From assembly GCA_964482435.1 (NCBI GenBank), contig CAYZXL010000055.1, positions 1 to 31,764 on the forward strand: DNA of 31,764 bases, given 5' to 3'. Positions within the stretch are counted from its first letter, which is position 1; each line of letters opens with the position of its first letter. The position numbers and the translations under genes were made by a program. The notes beneath the pieces are model-generated. The model was given only the letters and a program-made list of their open reading frames with translations. It was not told the DNA's origin and did not search any database. This DNA is from CAYZXL01 sp964482435 (lineage in GTDB: Bacteria > Auribacterota > JABMQX01). Positions 24,269 through 31,764 of the stretch are shown here, piece by piece.

Positions 24269-26086
24269 TTGCAACTCTCGATAGGTGATTGGGCAATCAT
24301 CGCAGGTTATCTTCTCTTCTCGCTTCTCGTCGGAGTGGCTTACACAAAGCGCGCGAGCGGCGGACTGGTTGAGTATTTTGCATCGGGTCGGTCGCTTCCG
24401 TGGTGGGTTCTGGGGACGTCCATGGTGGCGACGACGTTCTCGACGGATACGCCGCTGCTGATAACCAATTTCGTGCGGGAGAAAGAGGGTGTCTCGGCCA
24501 ACTGGCTGTGGTGGGCGTTTCTTTTATCGGGGATGATGGTGGTGTTTTTCTATGCGCGAATGTGGCGAAGGTCCCAGGTTCTGACGGACGTCGAATTCTA
24601 CGAGATTCGGTATTCGGGTCGTCCAGCAGCGTTCGTGCGAGGTTTCCGGGCGATCTACATCGGGGTGTTTTTCAACGTTTTGGTGATGGCTTCCGTTACT
24701 CTTGCCGCGACGAAGATCGGGCAAATTCTCTTCGGCTGGTCGCAGTTGACCGTGGTTGCCCTCTGCGGCGTGGTGACCTTGATCTATTCGGTCCTATCGG
24801 GGCTTTGGGGCGTGGTGATCACCGACCTGTTTCAGTTCGCGCTGGCTATGATCGGAGCCTTCGTGGCTGCAATCTATTCGGTTTCGCATCCGGCCGTCGG
24901 GGGACTGGCGGGGCTTGTGCGGAAGATACCGTTGCAGAAGCTGAATCTGTTCCCGAGCGCCGGAAATTCAGAGCTTTTTATCGGGGCTTTTGTTGTGCCA
25001 TTGGTTGTGAGCTGGTGGGCTATGTGGTATCCGGGGGCGGAGCCGGGAGGTGGCGCCTATATCGCGCAGCGAATGATCGCCGCCAAGAATGAGCGCCACT
25101 CGCTGCTTTCGACTCTCTGGTTCAACGTCGCTCATTATGCCCTCAGACCGTGGCCGTGGATTTTAGTGGCGCTGTCGTCCATGATTGTCTTCCCTCACCT
25201 TTCCGACATCCAATCGGCGTTCCCGAACGTCGAGCCAAGCCTGGTGAAAGACGACATCGCCTATCCGGCGATGCTGAAGTTTCTGCCGCACGGCTTTCTG
25301 GGTTTGATGACGGCGTCTTTGATTGCCGCCTACATGTCCACGATTGACACGCATCTGAACTGGGGCGCCAGCTATGTGGTGAACGATTTCTACAAAAGAT
25401 TTCTCCGTCCGAACGCGAGCGACAGGCACTACATTCTCGTGTCGCGCCTGGCCACAATCGGTTCGATGGTTCTGGCGTGCGCGGTATCGTTCCTCTTGAA
25501 GAGCGCTGCGAGGAACTTTGAGATAATGTTGATGGTCGGGGCAGGCACGGGACTGATTTATTTGTTGCGCTGGTATTGGTGGCGGATCAATGCGTGGAGC
25601 GAAATTTCGGCGATGATCGCCGCAGTTGCTGCAACGGTTGTCTTCTGGATATTCGGCCCGGACATTGCCTGCCGCTGGGAAGCGCTCGCAGTGAAAGATG
25701 CGAAAGGCGTGCTTCAGCTTGCGGCGCACTGGAGACTGGTTGGAACGGCATGCATCACGACAGCAGTCTGGGTGATGGTCACCTTTCTGACTCGCCCCGC
25801 TTCTCGCGAGACCCTCGTGAAATTCTATCGGCTGGTCCGACCGGCGGGACCGGGCTGGAAGCCAATCGCCGCCGAAGCTCCGGAGGTCAAGTCTCCGGAT
25901 AGGCTCACGCAGAATTTTCTGGGCTGGGTTATCGGCAGCGCGACTGTTTATTCGGCTCTGTTTGCGACCGGCTCGCTCCTTTATGGGAGAATTGCCGTCG
26001 GGCTTATTCTCGCAGCAGTCTTCCTCGTTTCCGGAATCGCCCTCCTCCGCCTCATCCGCCCGGAGCCGAGAAAGCCGGAGGGATAA
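24269..26086 (+). CDS. SSS family Na+/solute symporter with C-terminal extension
   Basis: 605 aa starting at TTG 24269, with GGAGG seven bases upstream. About 13-15 membrane helices. Family features: F-A-S-G-R-S-L-P-W-W-V-L-G-T-S-M-V-A-T-T-F-S-T-D-T-P early and A-Y-M-S-T-I-D-T-H-L-N-W-G-A-S-Y in the middle. The second pattern differs from the sugar-type signature of the transporter at 21220, so the two probably carry different solutes. A soluble segment at about 520-555 precedes two final helices beyond the usual core. It lies between an unknown gene and a heparinase-type lyase, which suggests uptake of lyase products (inference). Confidence 0.9.
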   Translation: MQLSIGDWAIIAGYLLFSLLVGVAYTKRASGGLVEYFASGRSLPWWVLGTSMVATTFSTDTPLLITNFVREKEGVSANWLWWAFLLSGMMVVFFYARMWRRSQVLTDVEFYEIRYSGRPAAFVRGFRAIYIGVFFNVLVMASVTLAATKIGQILFGWSQLTVVALCGVVTLIYSVLSGLWGVVITDLFQFALAMIGAFVAAIYSVSHPAVGGLAGLVRKIPLQKLNLFPSAGNSELFIGAFVVPLVVSWWAMWYPGAEPGGGAYIAQRMIAAKNERHSLLSTLWFNVAHYALRPWPWILVALSSMIVFPHLSDIQSAFPNVEPSLVKDDIAYPAMLKFLPHGFLGLMTASLIAAYMSTIDTHLNWGASYVVNDFYKRFLRPNASDRHYILVSRLATIGSMVLACAVSFLLKSAARNFEIMLMVGAGTGLIYLLRWYWWRINAWSEISAMIAAVAATVVFWIFGPDIACRWEALAVKDAKGVLQLAAHWRLVGTACITTAVWVMVTFLTRPASRETLVKFYRLVRPAGPGWKPIAAEAPEVKSPDRLTQNFLGWVIGSATVYSALFATGSLLYGRIAVGLILAAVFLVSGIALLRLIRPEPRKPEG

Positions 26087-26134
26087 GTGCGCGAATTCGG
26101 AAATCCGGCCAAAGGCGAGGATATTTTCGACGGG

Positions 26135-26283
26135 ATTTACAGGATGGACGGGACTTTGAAGGGAGGGTACGAAGCTACCCCGCCCAGACACTTCCGAGCC
26201 ACGACCGAAACTCGCCAGACTGAAACTCTGACAAACTATATTCACGGAATCCTGTCTATCCCGTTCATCCCCTGGCCGGGGAC
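26135..26283. repeat. Intergenic inverted repeat (GGGATTTACAGGATGG type)
   Basis: GGGATTTACAGGATGGACGG at about 26136-26155 faces TCCTGTCTATCCCGTTCATC at about 26251-26270 in the 286-bp gap before the heparinase-type gene. Same style as the right part of the block at 18722. Confidence 0.65.
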
Positions 26284-26372
26284 CGGCACGGGCAGGCTGT
26301 CAGAGAAAAATGCGTGATTGAATTTGTGAACGGGAGCGCCAAGAGACAGCGAACAGAAGGAGAACTTCTGGA

Positions 26373-28442
26373 ATGAACAAGTCGAGACTTCCACTTCGGT
26401 CTATCTGGTCAATCTGGGTTGGCATGTTGTTGTTTTTCGGGGTCGCCCCGGTTGTGGCTGCTGCCGCTCGCACCGCGAAGCATCCTGTCCCTGTCGAACA
26501 TCCCCGGTTGCTTGGTTCCCGCGATCATTTACTGAGGTTGGCGAAAGAACGGCCCGAGGCATACAAGCGCGTCGTCGCGGTGGCGAGAGGGCGTGGCGCT
26601 GACGAGCACTCGAAGATGCTCTCGATGTGTCTTGTGTGCGCTATAGACCGCGACGCAGGTCTTGGCAGGCAAGCGGTTCAGATGGCAATGAAATACATCA
26701 ATGGCCCCATCAAAACAGGCCATGTTGCCTTTGGCCACGATCTCGCCCTCTGCGCGATAGCCTACGATCTATGTCACGAACACTGGACACGACAGGAGCG
26801 CGAGAAGTTCCACGAGTATTTGAACAAGACTGTTGACGCCAACGTCCAGTCCGAAACGCACGTTTTCCATAACGGCTGGTACGGGTATAAGAACTGGGGG
26901 ATCGGGTTGGCGTGTTACGCAACATATTATGAGAATGAGCGCGCCCCTGCGATTCTTGCTGCGCTACAAGGAGAATGGCGCGCTCGCGCAGCGCCAGCGC
27001 TCGATTTAGCTGGCGATGGCGGCGGATGGGCCGAAGGTTACTATATCAACTACTGGTTGTACGAATGGCTGTTCTTCTGCGAGGTGGCAAGGAACTGCGA
27101 GGGAATAGACCACTATGCCGACGCGCCGAAGTTTTTCAGAAACCGCGCCATAGCCAGCATGTTTGAAGCCCTCCCCGGCATCAGCATTTACAACTCCCGA
27201 CGACCCGTCCCTATGGGCGACGGAGGCGGACGTGTCTTCGGCGGCGACAGGGATAAGGCCTTATCGGCAAGGCGAATCCTCGTCAACTACTTCCGCGATG
27301 ACCCGAGCCATCAGGTAGTGCATGCGTTCAACGAAACCACGCCGCGGTCCAGCGTCGGCGTTTACGCATACAAGGACTTTCTCTGGCGTGACACGAGCGT
27401 CGTCAAGGGGGACCTGGCGAAGTTTAGACTATCACACATCAGTCCGGGGGCAGGGTATGTCTATGCGCGGAGTTCGTGGGAGGAAGATGCCACGTACTTC
27501 TTCTTCAAGTGCGGCGACCGGTTCACGGCGCACCAGCATCTGGACGTGGGACATTTTCTTATCTACAAGTACGACGACCTGTTAGGGGACGGGGGGCACT
27601 ACGACTCCTTCGGCTCGAGCCACGACGTTAACTATCATCTTCGGTCAATCGCGCACAACACAATCCTCGTCTATGACCCGTCCGAGACCTGGCCCGGAAT
27701 ACGCGCCGGCGCCGTCTCGGGCAACGACGGGGGACAGTCGCATTCCTGGCCGCATCACAATGGTGCGGTTACCGACCCGGCCGAGTGGCAAAAGCGGCGG
27801 GAGCTTTACGATATAGCCGACATCGTAGCGTTCGAAGACCGTGGGTCATACATGTATGTAGCGGGCGACTGCACACGGGCCTACTCGCCGAAAAAGCTTG
27901 AGCATTTCACCCGCCAGATTGTCTTCCTTCGACCGGGGACATTCATCGTCTTCGACCGCGTTCGCTCCCGCGACCCCGGCTTCAAAAAGACGTTTCTTCT
28001 TCAAGCCATGAAAGTCCCGGCCAGAACCGGAGAGCATCTGGTAATCACTAATGGCAAGGGGCGGTTGTTCATCCAGACGCTGCTACCGACGAACCCGGAG
28101 GTGAGGCTCATCTCCGGACCGAACCTTTACAGCTACGGCGGCAAGAGTTACCCGCCCGAACAAGACACCGGACCTGCGCCGGAATGCCGCATTGAAATAT
28201 CCCCCTCCCGGCAAAGCGCTGACGATTGTTTTCTCCACGTGTTGACGGCTGCGGACGCCAGCGTTGCCTCCGTCGAAAAGGCGAGCGTGCGGGCCGAAGG
28301 CCAGAATATCATCGTCACAATCGGCAAGACAGAAATCACTTTCACGACGACTGAAGTCGCAGGCGGCGTCCGGATTTCGGGACGCTATGCCAGTTTCGTG
28401 AACACAGTCCTCGTGGCACCGGCCGACTCGTTCGAGCGGTAA
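26373..28442 (+). CDS. Secreted heparinase II/III-type polysaccharide lyase
   Basis: 689 aa. Signal peptide about 1-32. An alpha/alpha toroid (about 40-330, with W-Y-G-Y-K-N-W-G-I-G and G-W-A-E-G-Y-Y) is followed by the beta-sandwich heparinase II/III domain. The family core T-A-H-Q-H-L-D-V-G-H-F-L-I-Y is at 385-398 (H387, H389, D391, H394), and S-I-A-H-N-T-I-L-V-Y-D follows. The enzyme should cleave uronic-acid polysaccharides (heparin, alginate, ulvan or similar) by beta-elimination; which one is not readable. AAGGAG precedes the ATG by 10 bases. It follows a SSS transporter, so degradation and uptake may be linked. Confidence 0.88.
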   Translation: MNKSRLPLRSIWSIWVGMLLFFGVAPVVAAAARTAKHPVPVEHPRLLGSRDHLLRLAKERPEAYKRVVAVARGRGADEHSKMLSMCLVCAIDRDAGLGRQAVQMAMKYINGPIKTGHVAFGHDLALCAIAYDLCHEHWTRQEREKFHEYLNKTVDANVQSETHVFHNGWYGYKNWGIGLACYATYYENERAPAILAALQGEWRARAAPALDLAGDGGGWAEGYYINYWLYEWLFFCEVARNCEGIDHYADAPKFFRNRAIASMFEALPGISIYNSRRPVPMGDGGGRVFGGDRDKALSARRILVNYFRDDPSHQVVHAFNETTPRSSVGVYAYKDFLWRDTSVVKGDLAKFRLSHISPGAGYVYARSSWEEDATYFFFKCGDRFTAHQHLDVGHFLIYKYDDLLGDGGHYDSFGSSHDVNYHLRSIAHNTILVYDPSETWPGIRAGAVSGNDGGQSHSWPHHNGAVTDPAEWQKRRELYDIADIVAFEDRGSYMYVAGDCTRAYSPKKLEHFTRQIVFLRPGTFIVFDRVRSRDPGFKKTFLLQAMKVPARTGEHLVITNGKGRLFIQTLLPTNPEVRLISGPNLYSYGGKSYPPEQDTGPAPECRIEISPSRQSADDCFLHVLTAADASVASVEKASVRAEGQNIIVTIGKTEITFTTTEVAGGVRISGRYASFVNTVLVAPADSFER

Positions 28443-28873
28443 GAATGCTATCATGCGTGAATTGGCATTCCAGCCCTCGGGAGCGCTGCACATGCGTCGT
28501 CGGCCCGTGGTCGGGCGCTCCGGGTGACAATCGCATTAGACCGGCGCCGGAGACCCGACGAGGCATGACGGGTCGCATAAGAGAATAGGGGCCTGAGAGC
28601 GCCCGGGCGAGGGCAGAATGAGTGTCTTCCCCATGACCCCGATGGCGGCCGGGCGTGCACCAGGGGGTGGCGTGCCACGATTACGCCACCACGAACCCAG
28701 CAGAGGGTCGAAACGAAGCTAAAAGTGTGATATAGTATTCACATAGCCCGGAAGCGCGATTGCGCCGCTGTCGGCGTGAAAGCGGGCTTTTCCGCCGATG
28801 CGGACGCGGCGAGGGCCCGCTTCGCGTGGGAGCTTCCGTGAGTGCGAGGAGCCGGTTGGGAAAGGGTGGAACA
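28443..28873 (+). other. Intergenic region
   Basis: 431 bp with no supported gene. It contains a TATAGT at 28731-28736 with only a weak upstream match for a -35 box, and an inverted repeat AAGCGGGC/GCCCGCTT at 28780-28822 that would form a hairpin in the leader of the next gene. Confidence 0.5.
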
Positions 28874-29641
28874 GTGCTCCGAGAAGAGATGTCCAAACAA
28901 GGAGCGTTCCTCTTCAGGTGGAGGGGCTATCTGCCGCTCCTTGGCCTTCCCCTTGTTCTTCTGGCGATGAGGGATTTCCGCTACCCCTTTGGTTCCCACT
29001 TATACGACACACTCTGGGACCTATTTTCCTTAGGGGTGTCCCTCTTGGGTCTTGCCGTCCGCGCCATGACCATTGGATTCGTTCCTCCCGGAACCTCTGG
29101 AAGAAGCACGAAACGTCAACAGGCAACCATGCTAAATACGACGGGCGCCTACTCCCTTGTGAGGCACCCACTCTATCTGGGCAACTTCGTGATCGTATGG
29201 GGAGGCGCCCTTTTCGTAAGGAGCTTTTGGCTGTCCCTGGTGGTAGTCCTCGGATTCGCGCTCTATTATGAACGTATCATCTCCGCCGAGGAATCCTTCC
29301 TCCTGGAGAAGTTCGGCAGCGAGTTCGCGGAGTGGGCGCGCAGAACGCCCTTGATTGTTCCTTCTTTCAGAAACTATACGCCCCCTCACCGCCGCTTCGA
29401 CTGGAGAATGGTCCTCAGAAGCGAGCCCTCCGGATTCTTTGGCATCATTGCGAGCTTCACATTCTTGGAGACCGTCGGCGAATATGTCGTTCAGGGCGTT
29501 CTCATGATAGACCCCCTCTGGATTGCCATCTTCGCCCTCGGCCTGCTCATATTCCTCATCCTCGTTTTTCTGAAAAAGAAAACCAACGTCCTTGCCCCAC
29601 GGTGCGAAGTCGCTTCGAAGGGCGGGCTCGGCAGAGACTGA
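28874..29641 (+). CDS. ICMT/PEMT-like membrane methyltransferase family protein
   Basis: About 255 aa with five or so membrane helices. The family signature is clear: N-T-T-G-A-Y-S-L-V-R-H-P-L-Y-L-G-N-F, then E-E-S-F-L-L-E-K-F-G-S-E-F-A-E-W-A-R-R-T-P. These integral membrane proteins resemble isoprenylcysteine carboxyl methyltransferase and phospholipid N-methyltransferase, using S-adenosylmethionine. The bacterial substrate is unknown. The start is uncertain: GTG 28874 follows AAGGGTGG, and ATG 28889 is an alternative. Two extra C-terminal helices extend beyond the core. The next gene begins 40 bp downstream. Confidence 0.82.
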   Translation: MLREEMSKQGAFLFRWRGYLPLLGLPLVLLAMRDFRYPFGSHLYDTLWDLFSLGVSLLGLAVRAMTIGFVPPGTSGRSTKRQQATMLNTTGAYSLVRHPLYLGNFVIVWGGALFVRSFWLSLVVVLGFALYYERIISAEESFLLEKFGSEFAEWARRTPLIVPSFRNYTPPHRRFDWRMVLRSEPSGFFGIIASFTFLETVGEYVVQGVLMIDPLWIAIFALGLLIFLILVFLKKKTNVLAPRCEVASKGGLGRD

Positions 29642-29681
29642 CAAGCAGAGCACAAAGGTCTTTCGGAGGAGCTTGGGCACA

Positions 29682-31091
29682 ATGAACTGGCGTCAGAGTT
29701 TGGCTTGGTCTGCTTGTTTGCTTCTGCTGTTACTGGCCCAATCGTGCTCTCGGGCGGAACCGCGCGAGGTCGGATCGCCGGACGACCGAAGTGAGAAGCT
29801 GCCTCCGGGGTATGTCCGTGGGGACGTGGTCAGCTACTCGTTCGTTCCCATTCGGACATGGACGCCAAAGGAGGGTCTTGGGATTCTGCCGTATCTGTTC
29901 GAGTACAACCTTATGGCGTGGGATGATCGCAATCCCCTGGAGCACTACCACAAGGAGAACGTCCGCCGGATTGACATTGCCAGCCAATGGTCCACCGCGA
30001 TCATGCTCTATGCCCGGCACGACGAGTGGCGCGATGAGATTATCAATCTCATGGTTCGCTGTTTCCGGCACCGGCAGTTGGTCGTGCTTGCCAACTACTA
30101 CGACCGCCAGGATAAGGACGGCGGGCCCTACAACAACGTCAAGCGCATCCTCGAAAACCTCTGGGAGAACCGCGACCGGGTTCTGGTCAGCCCGGAGGGC
30201 GATAAAGCGACCGGCCGCCAGCTCATCAACAATGTCTTGGCCAACAAGTGCGGCGACGAGGGGGAAGCTGGACTTGGAACGGCAGGCCTCGAAAAGGTTT
30301 ACGCTGAATTCGACCGAGTCATCCGCCTCCGGGAGATGGACGGTGAGCAGCCTTTCCGCCACATCAAGGCGTGGTACAACATGATTGGCTACGCGGCACT
30401 CAACTACAACGGCGCCTATGCCGCAACTCAGGAAGACGTGGACAAGCACGGCAGGGTGAAGCTGCCGCCCAACACGCAGTGCATCGGCGTGGACGTGTAT
30501 CACTACTGGGGGCACAAATGGAGCCCGTTTGACCCGGCGGACCTGTCCACCCCGCGCGAAAAAGTCCGGGCGCATTCCCGCGAGTGGCAGCGGTTGCGGA
30601 CTCGCTACTACCCCGAAGGGCTTTCAGTCCGTGTCGGCCGCAACAGCCGCGACCCGAAGACCTGGATTCCGGAGCACTGGAATGACACGCACGCCCTCAT
30701 GAGCGCCATCGAGCTGGCCGGCGCCAAGAACGCGATGATGTGGTACATCGGCGTCTGCGGCCAGCTCGGCGGCACGCCGGATTGCGAGCCGGTGACCTAC
30801 ACGACCCCCATCGAGACGATGGAAGCGTACTACGAAGAACTCAAGGCGGGGCCGTGGGTAGCATTGGCCTGGTGGGTCTTCGGGGACTTCAGCAAGACCT
30901 GCCACGGAGGGCTGGAGTACTACGACAGGACGCTCCTCCACTACACGCCAGAGCATCCCGAAGGCGTTCCCTACTCAAAAGAGATGCTCGACTACTGGCA
31001 CAACGAGTACGTTGCCCTCAAGATGCGGATGTTCCGCGACGTCGTCTACAGCCAATTCCGGCACCTCAACGGCCCCCCACCGGAAAAGTAG
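29682..31091 (+). CDS. Secreted lipoprotein, TIM-barrel-like, unknown function
   Basis: 469 aa from ATG 29682, with GGAGGA 11 bases upstream. The signal ends in L-A-Q-S-C (C22), a plausible lipobox, so outer-membrane or periplasmic lipid anchoring is expected. The mature part has G-V-D-V-Y-H-Y-W-G, W-Y-I-G-V-C-G-Q-L-G-G-T-P, and W-V-A-L-A-W-W-V-F-G-D segments typical of (beta/alpha)8 glycosidase-like barrels, but I cannot place it in a named family or assign catalytic acids. It is the last gene of the plus-strand run. An upstream in-frame ATG at 29592 would overlap the previous gene and is not preferred. Confidence 0.75.
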   Translation: MNWRQSLAWSACLLLLLLAQSCSRAEPREVGSPDDRSEKLPPGYVRGDVVSYSFVPIRTWTPKEGLGILPYLFEYNLMAWDDRNPLEHYHKENVRRIDIASQWSTAIMLYARHDEWRDEIINLMVRCFRHRQLVVLANYYDRQDKDGGPYNNVKRILENLWENRDRVLVSPEGDKATGRQLINNVLANKCGDEGEAGLGTAGLEKVYAEFDRVIRLREMDGEQPFRHIKAWYNMIGYAALNYNGAYAATQEDVDKHGRVKLPPNTQCIGVDVYHYWGHKWSPFDPADLSTPREKVRAHSREWQRLRTRYYPEGLSVRVGRNSRDPKTWIPEHWNDTHALMSAIELAGAKNAMMWYIGVCGQLGGTPDCEPVTYTTPIETMEAYYEELKAGPWVALAWWVFGDFSKTCHGGLEYYDRTLLHYTPEHPEGVPYSKEMLDYWHNEYVALKMRMFRDVVYSQFRHLNGPPPEK

Positions 31092-31623
31092 CCCGGCATC
31101 GCCTTGCCAATCGTGCAGGCGCCGCATCGTCGCTCAATAAGGCATAACACGCAGTTATCGCTCGGGACCGTGGTGCTTCACTGTGCTTTATCGGAGAGAA
31201 AACGGCGGAATGCTCGTGACGGTCCGGCGAGCCCATCCCCGGGGTGATGGGGGTTTCTCGGATACTCCTCGGCGGCATGAATGCATGCGTGGCCCGTTTG
31301 CCCGGCCGGGGGGGCCTGGAGGAGATTCATTTGACGAGGGGCAATAAGTAGCGCTCGCCGGGGCAGCCTCGATGGTTGCTGCGGGGCCAGGCTCGTTATG
31401 CCAGAGGAGGACATCCGTGACATCCTCGGCGGCCGCTACCGCTCCGGAGCACGTCCTAACGTCGTGCTTAGGACTCTACCCTGCATCGTAGGCGATTTCG
31501 GCATCCCGATGTTTTTCCGCTCCGACCGGGAGGCCGCGTGCCGGTTCGTGAAGGGATTTCTACACAGGTATCGCTGGAAAAAATGGGTACAACGTCAAGG
31601 ATCACGCGCGAGAAATGGCGCTG
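31092..31623 (+). other. Intergenic region with one weak ORF
   Basis: 532 bp. A plus-strand frame from ATG 31398 reads plausibly for about 65 residues (E-E-D-I-R-D-I-L-G-G ... F-V-K-G-F-L-H-R-Y-R-W-K-K-W). It has no clear ribosome binding site and then runs into the opposing gene at 31624, so I do not call it a gene. Nothing else is recognised; degraded coding sequence is possible. Confidence 0.35.
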
Positions 31624-31764
31624 CTATTTCTTGTCGCGTGCATCCTTTTTTTCGCCGGCGTTCCTCTTTTCCGGCTTCTTCCCGCTGTCTGATTCAGCTT
31701 CTTCCTTGACTAGCAGCTTGTCCGAGTAATAGGTTTTCGGCGTCCTTTTCCTGTTCGGTCTGGT
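31624..31764 (-). CDS. C-terminus of a gene cut by the right edge
   Basis: On the minus strand a frame is open from the edge for 46 codons and ends at TAG 31624-31626. It reads P-K-T-Y-Y-S-D-K-L-L-V-K-E-E-A-E and then a very Lys/Glu/Asp-rich tail ending D-A-R-D-K-K. Codon use is regular and the charged tail is typical of a real protein C-terminus. The family cannot be told from this part. It converges on the lipoprotein gene. Confidence 0.6.
   Translation of the reverse strand, partial: TRPNRKRTPKTYYSDKLLVKEEAESDSGKKPEKRNAGEKKDARDKK

Noticed and set aside
31066..31423. Two minus-strand ORFs after the lipoprotein gene
   Set aside because: No ribosome binding site, no recognisable pattern, and one overlaps the end of the lipoprotein gene.

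Overview
The window is bacterial chromosome with compact, GC-rich genes, many four-base ATGA gene overlaps and frequent TTG/GTG starts preceded by good ribosome binding sites. No rRNA or unambiguous marker protein is present, so the lineage is uncertain. A rod-shape operon (MreC, MreD, PBP2) indicates a peptidoglycan-walled bacterium, and MutL carries the endonuclease motif of lineages that do not rely on MutH. The right half has large secreted carbohydrate-active proteins, two SLC5-type Na+/solute symporters, a beta-helix protein and intergenic inverted repeats. That style is common in Planctomycetota, Lentisphaerota, Hydrogenedentota and similar phyla; this is an inference from gene style only.

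Layout. 1-2598: one end of a tRNA-Phe-associated integrative element, with two unknown small genes, a helix-turn-helix protein, a tyrosine recombinase and the tRNA. The element appears to run off the left edge. 2955-6807 (minus): mrdA, mreD, mreC and radC in a tight operon. 6861-8122 (minus): a remnant of a defence-like operon. It holds the start of a DUF1156 DNA methylase, an intact HEPN-like protein and the tail of a DUF3883-like protein, and it is bounded on one side by a double-hairpin repeat. 8134-12272 (minus): hflX, miaA and mutL. 12273-13724: a cassette encoding a DUF3800 protein and a possible BECR-fold nuclease, inserted upstream of mutL between two copies of the first 110 bp of mutL. 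13802-16842 (minus): a small membrane protein, a DUF5677-like protein and a large fusion of a GHMP sugar kinase with a GalU-type nucleotidyltransferase. 17121-31091 (plus): a secreted beta-helix protein, a secreted glycoside hydrolase, two SSS transporters, two unknown proteins, a heparinase II/III-type lyase, an ICMT-like membrane methyltransferase and a lipoprotein. 31624-31764: the C-terminus of a further minus-strand gene cut by the right edge.

How the genes work together. The left core genes are housekeeping (cell elongation, tRNA modification, mismatch repair, ribosome rescue). They have been used repeatedly as landing sites for accessory DNA: beside tRNA-Phe, between radC and hflX, and at the 5' end of mutL. 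The right half looks like a loosely organised polysaccharide-catabolism region, in which secreted enzymes release sugars that SSS symporters import. The kinase/nucleotidyltransferase fusion would turn a free sugar directly into a nucleotide sugar. The most unusual locus is the mutL-flanked DUF3800/BECR cassette: its duplicated mutL segment differs from the functional copy only at four synonymous positions.
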